Assembly: GCA_037447655.1 (NCBI GenBank)
Contig: JBBHKE010000394.1
Span: 32,576 to 96,575, forward strand
Length of the DNA: 64,000 bases
DNA from: Zygnema cylindricum
Taxonomy: Eukaryota > Streptophyta > Zygnematophyceae > Zygnematales > Zygnemataceae
Direction: 5' to 3'
Position 1 is the first letter of the stretch. Each line of letters opens with the position of its first letter. Position numbers and translations under genes: made by a program. This document shows, one piece after another, positions 1 through 11,118 of the stretch. The notes beneath the pieces are model-generated. The model had not been told where the DNA came from. It did no database searches and saw only the letters and a list, made by a program, of their open reading frames with translations.

Positions 1-745
1 ATCCCCACATCAGCTTTCTCGATAACACGCGACACTCATTCAGAGTCAATGGTGTCTCCCCTTCCCTCTCTCTTATGGACACTGGAGCGAAACCCGTGAT
101 CCTCGGATCCGGATTCACGTAAAAGCTTGGCCTCACGGCAGACAAGCTCCAACTCACAGCCACACATTTACTAACTTCAGCTGGTACCAAATAGCCGGTC
201 CTTAGAATTACCAAAGTCCCCCTCGTGTTTCGGTTTCAAATAGAAACGGGAATTAATTTTTAGAGATTTCTTCACAAGCACTCGTTACTAAGTGCAACGA
301 TTACGAATGCTAGGTTGGCCAAGATGTCATATTTCGGGTTGGTGGCGGTGTGGATATGCATGACCCTAAATTATCTTACAGACGTAATCACTTTCTTGAG
401 CTGAAGTTTTGTCTTCCACTTATTTCAGCACGGAAGCCGTTGCCTATCATGGCTCATTCAACAACAGCACTTCCGGCTTATGCAAGTATCGACACATTAG
501 ATACTAACAACTCTCCATGCATTTTCGTGATTGTCAAGATGGCTTCTAATGCGGTGTTGAGTTTAGAGGTTGTAGATACCAAGACTATTCCATAGCACAC
601 CAAGAATTGTGCTTCACGTTATTTCCAACATATGTCGTATGATTTGGATTCCATACGGATGCTAATTCCAGAGGAGAATTGTGATTAGCGTCTTTGAGAA
701 CTTCTTATTATTTTGGCTTGCTCCTTTGCAGGCTAACGAGCTCGG
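1..745 (+). pseudogene. Retropepsin-like protease fused to post-integrase tail
   Basis: The reading frame from about 75 shows the retropepsin active-site motif D-T-G-A-K-P, then a conserved segment ending in a stop near 120. A second open stretch (350-595) holds the end of the protease region and passes directly into residues matching the segment just after integrase in the full-length relative (DTLDTN... at 500 corresponds to the same motif near 21410). Methyltransferase, reverse transcriptase, RNase H and integrase are therefore absent. The PHD-finger region present in the relative is not recognisable before the stop. Several stops and frameshifts make it non-coding now. The protease assignment is firm; the join is seen by comparison with the two relatives in this window. 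Confidence 0.65.
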
Positions 746-750
746 GGGGG

Positions 751-957
751 AATTAATGGATCTCTCTCTCGGCTTCCCACTCACCTTAGTTGTCCACTCA
801 CCTTCCACCTATCTTTTTTTACATTGTCATATTTATTTTTGCTTTGTATTATAATTTTTTTAGCTTTGGGATTTGCATTGCTGGTTTGTTACACCTTTTC
901 TGCTGGATAGTTGGTTGGGTTGCATGCTTTTTCGTTCAAATAGACACATGCACGACA
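751..957 (+). repeat. B1 terminal repeat of gypsy-like copy 0
   Basis: Starts directly after the poly-G tract (744-750) with AATTAATGG and ends in CACATGCACGACA. It is followed by GC and then TGTCATG, the start of A2. The same start and end are seen in the 191-bp B repeats of the two relatives. It is T-rich and has no credible ORF. Confidence 0.7.
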
Positions 958-959
958 GC

Positions 960-2280
960 TGTCATGACGCATTGTGTTAGTATTTTATTTTAGTTTGTTT
1001 GTAAAGATATCACATGTTGCAGCCTTACTAATTTCGTTTGGGGTACAAATCGTTTGTAGACGCAGGTATTATCGTGTACGGTGATCAAAGTTACGCCAAA
1101 AATTTCATGGATGAAACGAAGATACATATTCGAGTGGAAGATGACCATACTGAAATATTTGTCGCAAATTTTGACGTCGCGCGGTGGTGTACTATTACAA
1201 TATTGGACGTACGATTTGGGACTGTTGGCGCCGCGATCTGATTGGTTCAAGTTTAAGTCATGATCCCTTAGAGTTTCACGCATTTCCATGTAGCCAGGGA
1301 GGGTTTTAATCCGTGGATTGTGAATTTTGTAACATAAGCATATGGTCATGGCCGCCTATTTGCAAGGATCCAAAGAAGGCGAAATCGTACATTTAATACT
1401 TTTACACTATTGGTTAGTTCGCATTAGTTAGAGGCTAGTACTTAGTCAGAATAGTTAAGTGTGCACTCTCATAATTTGAGAGTACAAGAATTGGTCAAAG
1501 AGGACTTAGATTTTTCTGTCTTTTTCCCTTGTATTTTTCCTTAGTCAAATTGTCAGTGTTTTTCTGCAAGGTTTTTTTTGCCTTAGTTTGTTAAGCGCTT
1601 AGTCTTTTTTGTTCCCTATTACACTTTCTTTGTAAGCCCTACAATTTATTTCACTCGGTTTTGGCGGGAGTTCGCATGGTTTCCCTTTTACTACCTCTTT
1701 TAGTGTGGATTATGCCACAGCCGACTTTCTCAGGCTGTGTCTAAACCTTTGTGGATACAATCTGTGCATTAGGGTTTGACTTTTGTTGTGGAATTTCTGT
1801 TGTCTTTTACTAGAGTTTATTTTTGGGTCTGAATATAGTTATCTCAGATTCTTTACACACTTCCATTGTTTTTTTTGGTGTTGTACATTTTTGCAACTAG
1901 TAATCGGAGTGTCAGAAATCGGTTATCTCGGATTCTCTGCAGATTTTCATTGGTTTTTTCTTGTATTTGTTTTCATTGTTGTTTTCTTATATATTTTGGT
2001 TTTGTTTTTCTTTATTTGAAATCCTAGACCGAACTTCTCAATCTCTAAATAGCATAGGCAGCCATGGCTCTTGCTCCCTCTCTAACCTTCAGTGAGTGCC
2101 ACAACTTCCATTGTTTGTTTTGGTGTTGTACATTTTTGCAACTAGTAATCGGAGTGTCAGAATCCGGTTATCTCAGATTCTCTGCAGATTTTCATTGGTT
2201 TTTTCTTGTATTTGTTTTCATTGTTGTTTTCTTATATATTTCTGGTTTTGTTTTTCTTTATTTGAAATCCTAGACCGAAC
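960..2280 (+). repeat. A2 terminal repeat of copy 0 (truncated)
   Basis: Begins TGTCATGACGCATTG, corresponding to the first bases of the complete relatives. It includes the family landmark 'agggagggttttaatccgtgg' type segment around 1297, which also appears near 5607, 29007 and 40380. The 3' end is lost where copia0 LTR sequence starts. No coding potential is supported. Confidence 0.6.
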
Positions 2281-2350
2281 TTCTCAATCTCTAAATAGCA
2301 TAGGTAGCCATGGCTCTAGCTCCCTCTCTAACCTTCAGTGACTGCCACAA
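1861..2350. repeat. 245-bp tandem duplication across a TE junction
   Basis: Bases 1861-2105 and 2106-2350 are two head-to-tail copies with only a few differences. Each copy contains the end of the A2 repeat followed by the start of the reverse copia0 LTR segment (CATAGGCAGCCATGGCTC). The duplication therefore happened after the two elements became joined. The unit is AT-rich; the short ORFs through it are not supported as genes. Confidence 0.85.
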
Positions 2351-2452
2351 GTGTGGGAGCTGAAAAGAGGAGTTAGAGACAGACTGCCATGGCTTATTTT
2401 CTGCATTTCATTTTAGACCTAGGAAATACTAAAAGTACCATTAATTTCTACA
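2281..2452 (-). repeat. copia0 3' LTR remnant
   Basis: Only the first ~170 bases of the LTR (minus strand start TGTAGAAATTAATGG at 2452) remain. It matches the corresponding part of the 5' LTR at 32640-32820. A polypurine tract (minus strand AAGGGGAG) lies directly beside it at 2453-2460. The remainder was lost at the junction with the gypsy-like A2 repeat. Confidence 0.7.
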
Positions 2453-3984
2453 CTCCCCTTATTTTCTAGTTACTTTTTAATTTAAGACCACACTTCTCCC
2501 TGCAAAAAATTAGCTTAGGGGAAGGCACAAGTTTGGTCATCATATTTTCTACCATTTCAGTATCTAGTGAATATTGTAAACTGATTATTCTGTCTTCTAA
2601 TTTTACCCTAAATATACCTTGCTTCTATACTCTAGGCTGATTATATTGTCTTCTACCTTCTCCCAAACAAATCTAAGTCTAATGTTTATGGGTTTGGCTT
2701 TAAAGTGGTGTTTAGGATTGGCAGAAATGGCATTGGATGCCTCATTATCACAAAACACTTTTTGGACACCACTCTTAAGATGACCAAGCTCACCAAGCAA
2801 AGACTTGACCCACATTAATTCTTTTACAGCTGAGCAAGAGGCCATGTACTCAGCCTCCATTGTGGACTGAGCAATGACCTTTTGCTGCTTGCTGCTCCAG
2901 CATCAAGCCCCATCACCCACCTACAATACATACCCAGATGTGTATCTCTTCATATGAGCAACCCCATAGCTGGCATCACTCTAAGTGGTTATGCCAATAT
3001 TGTTCCCACCCAAATGCAACCATAAATCTTTAGTCCCTATGACATTTCTAACGACTCTCTTAGCTGCCTCCCTATCTTTCTTAGTGGGAGCATTCAGACT
3101 CCTACTTAGTACTTGTACAGATGCAGCTATGTCAGATCGGGTATAGTTTATAAATTATATTAAGCTATCCACTACTTGTCTATAACCAGTTGTTTGCATA
3201 AATATTTTCTCTTCACGGCTTAACTCATCATCCAAGATTATAACTCCCTCCTCCACACTCCCCTCACTTGCGTTCTCTAGTATCATAAGAGTGGTACAAC
3301 TATTAGCATTGTTCATTTGGAATCTTTCTAACATGCTTCCAATGGCCTCCTTTTGAGTTAATCTGATTATTTTCTTATCTCTCTGTCTCTCTACCTGAAT
3401 TCCTAAAATATACCTTGCTTAACCCATATCCTTCATCTGAAATCTACCTTTTAGATATGTTTTCAACTTATTTATTTTATCTATAGATTAACTTAAATCA
3501 AGCAATTCATCAAGATAAATTGCAACTAATAGCATTCCTTTCTCATCTTCGAACAAATAACTTGAGTGATCTGAGCTGATCCGAATGTATTCCAAACATG
3601 TAAGAAACTCATCGAGCTTCTAATTCCATTTACGGGGCGCCTATTTTAGCCCATACGAAGAATTTAAAAATCGGCAAACCTTTCGCTCTTCCCCTTGCTC
3701 CACAAATTATTCGGCCAGTTGTATAAAGATCTCCTCTTCCAACTCTCCATGTAGGAAGGCTCTCTTGATGTCGATTTGATGTAATTCTATGTCTTCTGCT
3801 GCTGCCAAACTGAGAAGTATTCGGACGGAGGGGAACCTAACGACTGGGGCAAATGTCTCCTCGTAGTCAATTCCCTCTTTCTAGGTATATCCTTTCGCCA
3901 CTAACCGAGCCTTGTAGCGCTCAATGGTGTTATCCGGGTTGAGTTTCAATTTAAATACCCATTTACACCCGATTGGTTTCTTGT
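2453..3984 (-). pseudogene. copia0 RT/RNase H (3' half of pol)
   Basis: The minus-strand translation gives the copia RNase H block with the A-E-Y-M-A-S-C and H-H-F-K-A-K motifs in the open stretch 2603-2860. Upstream lie the N-C-T-R-P-D-like segment (around 3130) and the RT core. The RT active site, Y-V-D-D in active copia elements, reads Y-L-D-E at 3506-3520, so polymerase activity is lost. Frameshifts and stops occur throughout. The coding sequence continues upstream at 29937 on the other side of gypsy1. Confidence 0.8.
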
Positions 3985-3988
3985 CAAG

Positions 3989-6345
3989 TGTCATGCCGCA
4001 TCTTGTCGACCATTATAATTGTTTATATTTAGGTGTAAGGACATGCAACCGCCACACTAATTTATATTTGGGTGTTATTTCGGTTTCGCAGGACTGTACA
4101 TACCCACATTTCGCGTTGGCGTCAACCGTACAATTTTCACATCGTCGTACGCGTTGACTGTACGTATTCGTTTGTGGTCGTAATATGCGCCGATGACAAG
4201 TTTACCGTACAGCTTAGAATTCTCGGATTTTCTGCCGATGGCAACTTCGACCATACGACATATATTCTCCCGGGATTTCCACCGACGGTGAATTCGATTT
4301 TTCAGGTCGACCGTACGACTTATTTTGTCCACAATTTTTGCGATTGTAAAGTAGACCGTACTTGTGGTCCTACAGTACAACCTTTTATTCCTTGGAATGT
4401 CGGATGACTCCCCAAAACCGTTTCTCACATAGAGCTCCTGTCATCATACTTTCCCAGTATATGAAGCCAACTCCATTGAATATGGGCACCCTAGATGGTG
4501 GGCCCATAACCTGTAACTCTGAGACCTCCATAGGACCTCAGAGTAGGCAGCTCACACGAAGCCTCTAGGATAACCCTGACCCCTTTGTGTTTCAGCAAGA
4601 ATAACTGCCACCCTGGCAGACCAAAACTCTGACCACCTTCACCCGTGTAAAGGTAAGACTTCCTTGAGTCTATAGCAAAAAGAATCTCTGAATTTGCTCC
4701 CCTGGGCAGTAAGTTATGAAGGGTCAAAGTTGACCTTTTGTACAGGAGCTCTCTGGGAGAGAGGGTCTAATCAATCAAATTTTTCTAAGTCCTATCTCTC
4801 TCTAAAACTCATCTACTGAAGTACGGCACCAATCATAATAGTGTATCGTACATAAAGGTACATGTGCCGATGTACTTTATGTACGGATATTGTACAACAT
4901 GGCCAAAAAGTCGACACATGTCATTTTTGGATTCGTTCTTGGAATCCCAGGAGATGTCGTAATCCAATGTGATTGTGCCACGTGGCAATTGACGTGACGT
5001 CAACCGCAAACCGCCGAAAACCTATTCCACGATCTCGGCATGCTTCGTGGCCGTCCGATTAAGCCGGATTACAATCGTGACCGTCATAAATACTTCCGCA
5101 GTATTTCTTTCGCTTTCTAAACAAAATGTGCAGTATTCGTTTCGAATGTTTAAAGATCCCGTTAAATTAAACAGACTACGTGTTAACATTTAATTAACTA
5201 TCAAACTATACATCTCCAACTATGATGGCAGACTAAATGGATAAGGCTACAGGCTGAGAGTGGACGGTAGGTACCCGGTTCAAATCCTGGGTCCGTCAAT
5301 TTATATTTTGGTAAATCTACCAAAATCTACAACCTGTAACTCTATCTCTAATCAGCATAGGCAGCCATGGCTCTAGCTCCCTCTTCAACCTTCATTGACT
5401 ACGACAAGTGTGGGAGGTGAAGAGAGAAGTTAGAGGCAGACTGCCTCGGCTTCTTTTCTGCATTTTGCAAAACCTAGAAAACACTAAAATAACCTTTTTA
5501 TTTCTACAAGTGAAAGACAAATCAGCTGTCAGGTCTGACAAAGCGACGTGATTGAACCATTTTAAGTCGTGAACCATTTGGAGGTTCATGCATTCTCATG
5601 TAGATAGGAAGGGTTTTAATCCGTAGGTTATAGATTCTGTAATGTATGGCATGGGAATTTGGCCTCCTATTGGCTGAATTCAAACTAAACGCAAATATTT
5701 ACATAGCACGCTGTACTCTGATTGGCCTGTTTTCACTAGGCGTAGTTTTTGTTACTTAGTTCATTTTAGATCATTTCCTGAACACAATTTTCAAGTGTAG
5801 GAATTATTTATTTTCAGTATTGAGGATTTTCTGCAGCCATCTTTTTATTTTTAAAATTGTCCGGACACCTTAGAGGCAATTTTTTGCCTTTGCGTAAAAC
5901 ATCTAGTTTTCCATTACATTATCACTATCTTGTAAAGCCTTATATATTAATCTATACAGCTTTAACCAAGGCCTACACGGTTTCCCTTCACTTCTCTCGT
6001 CCTTTTGAGTGGATTTCGACCGCGTTTTTATGACACAAACTTCTTTTCTCGGTTGTGGCTAAACTTTAATTAGTGTGGAAGTTGCATGTTGGGATTATTG
6101 ATTTTTTTTTTTCTTGTGATTGTGTATTTTTTCATATTTGGCTTATGTGCACCTTTTGGGTTTGGCTATCTCAAACTTCATAAGTGTCGGGCATATTGTC
6201 ATTTTCAGTTGGTGTTTGTCTTTCTCGGTTGTTTATGTTTTGATTTGTTTTATTAACGTATAAATTCAGATTATCTTTCATAAGATAACTCCTGCAAGGA
6301 ATATAAATAGACCATGGGGCCTAGTGGTCATCCATCGGCTTAGTA
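3989..6345 (+). repeat. A1 terminal repeat of gypsy1
   Basis: Homologous to A2 (21984-22037 plus 28447-29745). About 1.25 kb remains after removing the copia remnant at 4404-5508, whose presence is accompanied by loss of about 96 bp kept in A2 (28813-28908). The first half is rich in GTAC/CGTAC motifs (for example 4092, 4128, 4146, 4160, 4205) and is probably promoter sequence. Unlike A2, it is not followed by a B repeat: after CTTAGTA (6345) the sequence goes straight into the leader. Confidence 0.75.
4404..5508 (-). mobile_element. Reverse copia remnant: LTR plus gag start
   Basis: A minus-strand copia 5' LTR (4512-5508) with 108 bases of adjoining internal DNA: the primer-binding site GGTTATGGGCCCACC and the first gag codons (M-G-P-P-S-R-V-P type). 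The rest of that element is missing, together with about 96 bp of the surrounding A1 repeat, so a deletion removed one side. The LTR shows the usual paired hairpins (minus strand, around 4640-4670) and tRNA-like module (around 5225-5300). Confidence 0.75.
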
Positions 6346-7255
6346 TTCATGCACTTGAAAATTGTCTCTTTTCTTTTCTCGCTTGTTTGTTTTATTTCAA
6401 TTTCAGTTTCTTTGGCTAAAATTAAAAGAAAAAAAAAAATCAAAAATATATATTTATAGATTCATTTCTACAAAAATCTATAACTAGCTTTACATTTTTA
6501 AATACCATTTACTTGTTGGTTGGCGTTTTTATCTTATTGGCCAATTTTCGGCCAACGATATACTACTCTAACTTAAGTATTTGGTTTTTGTTTCCTCCTT
6601 CTCTTTGTTTACATAAGGGGCATCATGGGCTCACCTTATGACGTACTTCACCAAAGAGAGGAGTTAGTGGAGCGGATCCGTTCTTGGGAGCTTTGCAAAA
6701 CTTCGGTTGTAGCAAACAACCGCGGTTCACTTTTAGCAATTACCAGATTACTAAGAGAGTTATGTAAGTATCACGATGCCTTGCGGGTACAGGCGCGTGC
6801 TAAGGTAGTCGGTTGATCGTATAGAGGGATCGTGTTTTGAGTGGATTAGTGTTAATCCACCTTTATTGAGCATTGCATTTGTCCAACTTTCCATGCTTTC
6901 TATCTGGCCTTGATTCACCTTGGCTGAGTTTGCTTTGTCCGGTGTGGGATTTATTCAATAGATCTTGCCGTTAGAGGCATTGGCTAGCTATTTTGTGGAT
7001 TGCGTCGCTTTAGATTTGCAGTTGTGAGTGCTTGGATTGTAAGTTATTTGCCTTAATAGATCTAGCCCTTCGGCCTTATCCCCTTGTTTGCGAGGTAGAA
7101 GGTTTTGGTAATACGGCTTCTTGATAGATCTGGCTATCGAGGCCCTGTTAGAGATTGATTGGCTGATTGGACGAGTGAGTGGTGTGGTTTGGCATTTGAA
7201 GCACCTCGTATAGATAGATTTTGTTATCCGATTGTCATTTGGTTTTATCATTTTT
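6346..7255 (+). other. gypsy1 leader with a possible upstream ORF
   Basis: About 900 bp lie between A1 and the gag ATG. A poly-A stretch sits at 6430. An open stretch 6625-6816 (63 codons) aligns at DNA level with 42090-42263 in the leader of gypsy2, sharing landmarks such as GGTTCACTTTTA and AAGTATYACGATGCCTT. The two predicted peptides are not convincingly similar, so a conserved RNA element is as likely as a small protein. I found no clear match to the 3' end of a tRNA directly after A1. Confidence 0.4.
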
Positions 7256-8700
7256 ATGCCCACCGATTGGGATAATCTCGATTATCCTTTCAAAACCACC
7301 CGATCGTCGGCCCCGTTTAGGCCCACACAATGAGGACCATTAGATTTACCTAGTCTTTTGGACCATCATTTCCCGAATATATCAGGTCAAATTTCTCTTT
7401 CAGTTTGATCTTCTCTCACCTCATTATCTTCCTTATCATCAGTCTCTTCCAAATTTTTCGAGGAAGAATCTGACCACAATTCCGTCGACAGGTCGGATTC
7501 CAATTCAATATCTTTTTGGTTTCCACAAAACACAAATTCATTATTATCCCCAAACATTTGATTATTAGAAATTGGTTCCACATCCGAGGGAGGGGGTCGC
7601 CTTTATTTCTGTTTTGCAGGAATGAAAGACACCATGACTTTATCGCATTTTTGAATGCTATTCGATACCGAAATGCGTGATCTTGCATTTCGGTACCAAG
7701 ATCGGTATGACCTACGGGTCGCTTTCTCTCTTTAAGGCCGTTACTTTCCCGGTTCAACCCTTACTCTTTTTTCCCGCAAGTATGATTCCGTACTTGCTAT
7801 GACAGAGTTTCTCCGGCTTTCGCTTGGAGTCCTGCTATTATAGGAAAACCAGAAATTCCCTACCAACCGGCTATCTCGGAAGTCCTTGATCTCAAAGGCG
7901 ATGTTATTACAACAGCAGTTGAGGAAATACCGCAACAGTTTGCTATAGCCGCACGTGCTGAAATCCAAGCACGACCACCGATGAGGATCCCTATACTGGA
8001 TCCGCTCTTTGTCATGTTTGAAATGTTCGAAGCGGAATATCGTATGCAAAACCCTGTCCAAGTTTGTGAGTTAATGAAATTCGAACGGAAATCACGAGGG
8101 ACCGCCCCTGCCATGCGTGCTCGTATAGAAGCTCTCCGTGAAGCATTGCCGAACTTAATGTCGGATGCTGAAGCTTTCCAAAAATTTGTTGGACAGTTTC
8201 CGAGTCAGTCTAAGAAATTTATTCTGAGTAACCTGACTCAAACGTACAGCTTGAAGTTCACTTTCGAAGAAGCCCCTTAGCATGCCATGGAATACGAAAT
8301 TCAAAATTGTTGGTAGGAAGCCCATGATCGTCTTAAAGCGGTCTCGAAAGAACTGGTTGTTCCTCCATGGAACAATCCTCGTCCTAACAACCGACCTCCT
8401 AAAGTCCTGGCCATGGGAACCCCACGTGTTGCTCTCGGAAACGGATTATGTTTTTTTGATGTGGGAAGACGGGGCATGATGTCGAATGTGTTCAGACAAA
8501 AATGTTACTTGTACACATTTCCAGCAAACCAGACACTACGTCCAACGTTGTCATATAAAGAACCTGGAATTTTCCTATCAGAACCAAATTAAAAATGGTG
8601 GCATTCCCGCTCGATCCGCAAAATTGGTTCAACCGGTTAAAGAACTAGAGAAGGACACCACTCCACCTAAGGTATCTCAAAGAGAGAGAGAGAGCGTTTA
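7256..8700 (+). pseudogene. gypsy1 gag
   Basis: Starts ATGCCCACCGATTGGGATAA, matching the intact gag start of gypsy2 at 42697. Broken frames keep the conserved block around the R-Y-Q-D-R motif (near 7690) and the M-R-I-P-I-L-D-P segment (7981-8280). Two CCHC zinc knuckles follow near 8440-8560: the first is frameshifted and the second survives as C-T-H-F...H-Y-V-Q-R-C-H, with its second Cys changed to Phe. Gag packages the element RNA into virus-like particles in the cytoplasm. At least half a dozen stops or frameshifts make this copy inactive. Confidence 0.75.
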
Positions 8701-8715
8701 GAAATGTAAGAACAA

Positions 8716-9700
8716 ATGGCGGCTATGATAAAAGAACAATGCGCAGCCTTCATGACTCAAATGAAACCACAATTTACTGGCATGGTTCGCACTGTTGTAC
8801 ACATGCCCACGTTGGCAGGTCAAATCTTACGAGATTCCACCATCCAACAACGAGAGGCTACGTTCAACAAATGTTTGACTGATCATAGCCTTGACAATAA
8901 AACTTCAAACACACACATTCCTTTGTCATTCACTAAAGAACCTCCTCCTCCCTTGCCCGAAACCGCTTCAGCCATCGCGGCTGAAGCTCTTAACATAGTG
9001 GATCGAACTATACATGAAGCACACCGCGTGAAAGAACGCTTGTGCATTCTATCCACTATGATTTCTGACTCACCAAAAATCTCCTCGATCTCCTTTACCT
9101 GCGATAGCTGAGCTGCAGTTGCCATGTTACAAGCACTTGAGCTGCACAAAAATCTTGCTGCTATTCAGCTTATTTCTATAGAGGAGCGAAATGCCCTCGA
9201 TCCTCACATCAGTTTTTTGGATAACAGGAAGGCTGCATTGTTGATCAATGGTTTAGCCCCTTCCTTGCTCCTCATGGATACGGGTGCAAAACCTGTGATA
9301 TTGGGCTCTAGCTTTGCATTCAAGCTTGGTCTAACCCCGGACAAGCTTCACACCACTTCTACTCGCTTGTGAACATCAGTGGGTACAACCGAGCCAGTCC
9401 TAGGAATCACTAAGGAACCGCTCGTTTTCAGGTTCCAAAACGGAAAATGGCCACAGACTTTGCTGAGATCTCGGCTCACGCTCTAGTCACTAAATGTAGT
9501 GACTATGAATGCCTACTAGGACAGGACATTATATTTCGTGTAGGGGGTGGAGTTGACAAGCATGATTAGACATTTTTTTATAGGCCGACTAAATTCCCAC
9601 AATGCAAAATGTGCATTCTGCTAATTTCCGCTAGAAAGCCAATGCGTGTGATGGCAAATTCGGCCACATCCATACCTGCATTTTCAGGGAATTTGGTGGG
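8716..9700 (+). pseudogene. gypsy1 gag C-terminus and aspartic protease
   Basis: Two open stretches, 8716-9111 (gag/protease linker) and 9124-9372, contain the H-I-S-F-L-D-N motif followed by the retropepsin active site M-D-T-G-A-K-P near 9277. The downstream flap-like and C-terminal protease region (9373-9700) is shifted in frame but matches gypsy2 at 44800-45130 (G-Q-D-I-I-F-R-V-G-G-G type segment). The enzyme would cleave the Gag-Pol polyprotein. The stop near 9372 and frameshifts indicate inactivity. Confidence 0.75.
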
Positions 9701-10168
9701 GCCGAAATATTTCATTCATTGTCAGCACAAGAAATTATGCCCGATAGTTCTTACTTACCAGAATTTTTCAGTGACCTAGGTTTTCTTATAGATACGAAGG
9801 AATTTGACCGAATCTATAACCAAACCTTGTCAATTCAACTTTCTCCTGTCTCTGCTACAATCCCAATCCCTACGGATTCTACTGGGTTTCTTCCCATTAA
9901 TTGGAATGTGGTCCAATTGAAACCTTATCTAAATGGATTGGTGATTTAGGACCTTTTCGCTCGAATAGGCAATTCCATTCTTGCATGTTTGCGAAATGGA
10001 TTATTAATCCAATTTTATTATTCGGTTGAGATTGATCCTTTAGCACAGAAAACACAAATACAACATTGTGATCTGTTACATTCTGAATACCTGCATTTGT
10101 TACCAAAATTTGCATACGAGCATATATATAGTGCTCTCCCACAAGACATATGGATTGTGGGCAACCAT

Positions 10169-11103
10169 TGTTGAAAAAGGTATTTTGTAGTCTCTCTTGT
10201 GACCTTACTGCAACTCTCATACTTGTCGTAGACACTGATGACCTGCTGGCTCCTTGTAGTAGCTAAAGAGACAGGCATATCACTAATATTGTTTTTACAA
10301 AACATAGTCTGCCAGTTGTGGGAATTAATCTAAGGACCTCTTGATGAGCGCCGTACAGAATAGCCATGCGCCTTATCTAATTGGTCTTAGAAGAGCGATG
10401 TACGTATATGACGCAATTGTTATTTAAGAATATACGGCACCGGATATTCCCTTTAAAACAAATTACTCGACATACCTGTTCGTACAAAATCAGACCGCAC
10501 GAAATATCCGAATCTACATGTAATTTCGACGGACGAAATCAAATGTTCGGATTTGATCAAACGGCTCACAGTGGAGCCGGAATGCCGAAAAAGAAGTTTG
10601 GCAGTTTGCGGACCAAATGTCGGTGGATGACACGTGGCAACATATGGTTGGACAGCGGATATTATGGGAGGAGCAACTACGACTCCGGAACTGCCACGCG
10701 TCAGCGGACCGGCCATGCCGTACTATGGCCGTACAAGAAGTACACCGGTACTTGTACCTTCTTGTACTTTACACTCATATGATTGGTCGAGTATCTTAGT
10801 AATAGGTTTAGAGAGGTACCTTAGGACTTAGAATATTTTTGGGTTTTCAGCCTCTCTCCCAGAGTGCCTAGTATTTATGGACCAACTTTGGTTAGCCATA
10901 ACTTAATGCTCAGGTGAGCAAATTCAGTGATTCTTTTTGCTCCGGACTCAAGGGAGTCCACGCTACACAAGGGTGTAGTCGATCAAAGATTTTGCGTCCC
11001 AGGGTGGGACTTATTCATTTTCAAAGTCAAAAGTGCATATATTATCCTAGAGGCTTCACATAAGCTAGACATTTTGTGTACCAATGTAGGTCACAGAATT
11101 ACA
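10169..11103 (+). repeat. copia1 5' LTR
   Basis: Begins TGTTGAAAAAGGTATTTTG and ends CACAGAATTACA; 935 bp. The 3' copy (15497-16441) is 945 bp with scattered differences, so the insertion is not recent. U3 carries clustered GTAC motifs and an ACACGTGGCA G-box-like site (10629). A TATA-like TATTTATGG sits near 10870, and the paired hairpins at 10944-10978 lie downstream of it. Confidence 0.9.
10944..10978 (+). promoter_or_regulatory. Paired stem-loops in the R/U5 region of the copia LTR
   Basis: Two perfect 6-bp stems with AAGG tetraloops stand 3 nt apart: GGACTC-AAGG-GAGTCC (10944-10959) and CTACAC-AAGG-GTGTAG (10963-10978). Related LTRs in this window keep the stems while changing their bases, for example CTTCAC/GTGAAG in copia3 and AACTC/GAGTT plus TTCAC/GTGAA in copia0. 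They lie between the TATA-like box and the primer-binding site, so they would be in the 5' end of the transcript. Role unknown. Confidence 0.65.
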
Positions 11104-11118
11104 GGTTATGGGCCCACC
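11104..11118 (+). other. copia1 primer-binding site, half-tRNA type (tRNA-iMet anticodon arm)
   Basis: GGTTATGGGCCCACC directly follows the 5' LTR. It is the exact complement of GGTGGGCCCATAACC, the anticodon-arm region of plant initiator tRNA-Met as I know it. It does not match the usual TGG-starting site complementary to the tRNA 3' end. This is the half-tRNA priming arrangement known from Drosophila copia, yeast Ty5 and Volvox Osser. The gag ATG (11108) lies inside it. Confidence 0.8.

Larger units (their letters stand above)
1..2280 (+). mobile_element. Gypsy-like split-repeat element, copy 0 (3' part)
   Basis: This is the 3' end of a member of the same family as the elements at 3989-29936 and 39756-47068. 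It enters the window inside the protease region, runs to a poly-G tract at 744-750, then a 207-bp B1 repeat, the dinucleotide GC and an A2 repeat. A2 is cut off near 2280, where reverse-strand copia LTR sequence begins, so the final A2 part and the B2 repeat are missing. The 5' part lies outside the window. Confidence 0.75.

Noticed and set aside
790-993. Small membrane protein ORF
   Set aside because: Hydrophobic translation of T-rich B1 repeat; not conserved in frame in the other B repeats.
5220-5300. A functional tRNA gene
   Set aside because: Only box A-like and T-arm-like parts are present, with no complete acceptor stem or anticodon arm. It occurs repeatedly inside LTRs, so it is treated as a tRNA-derived module.
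7387-8114. Reverse-strand ORFs over the gypsy1 gag region
   Set aside because: Antisense shadows of gag, which is recognisable on the plus strand by alignment to gypsy2.
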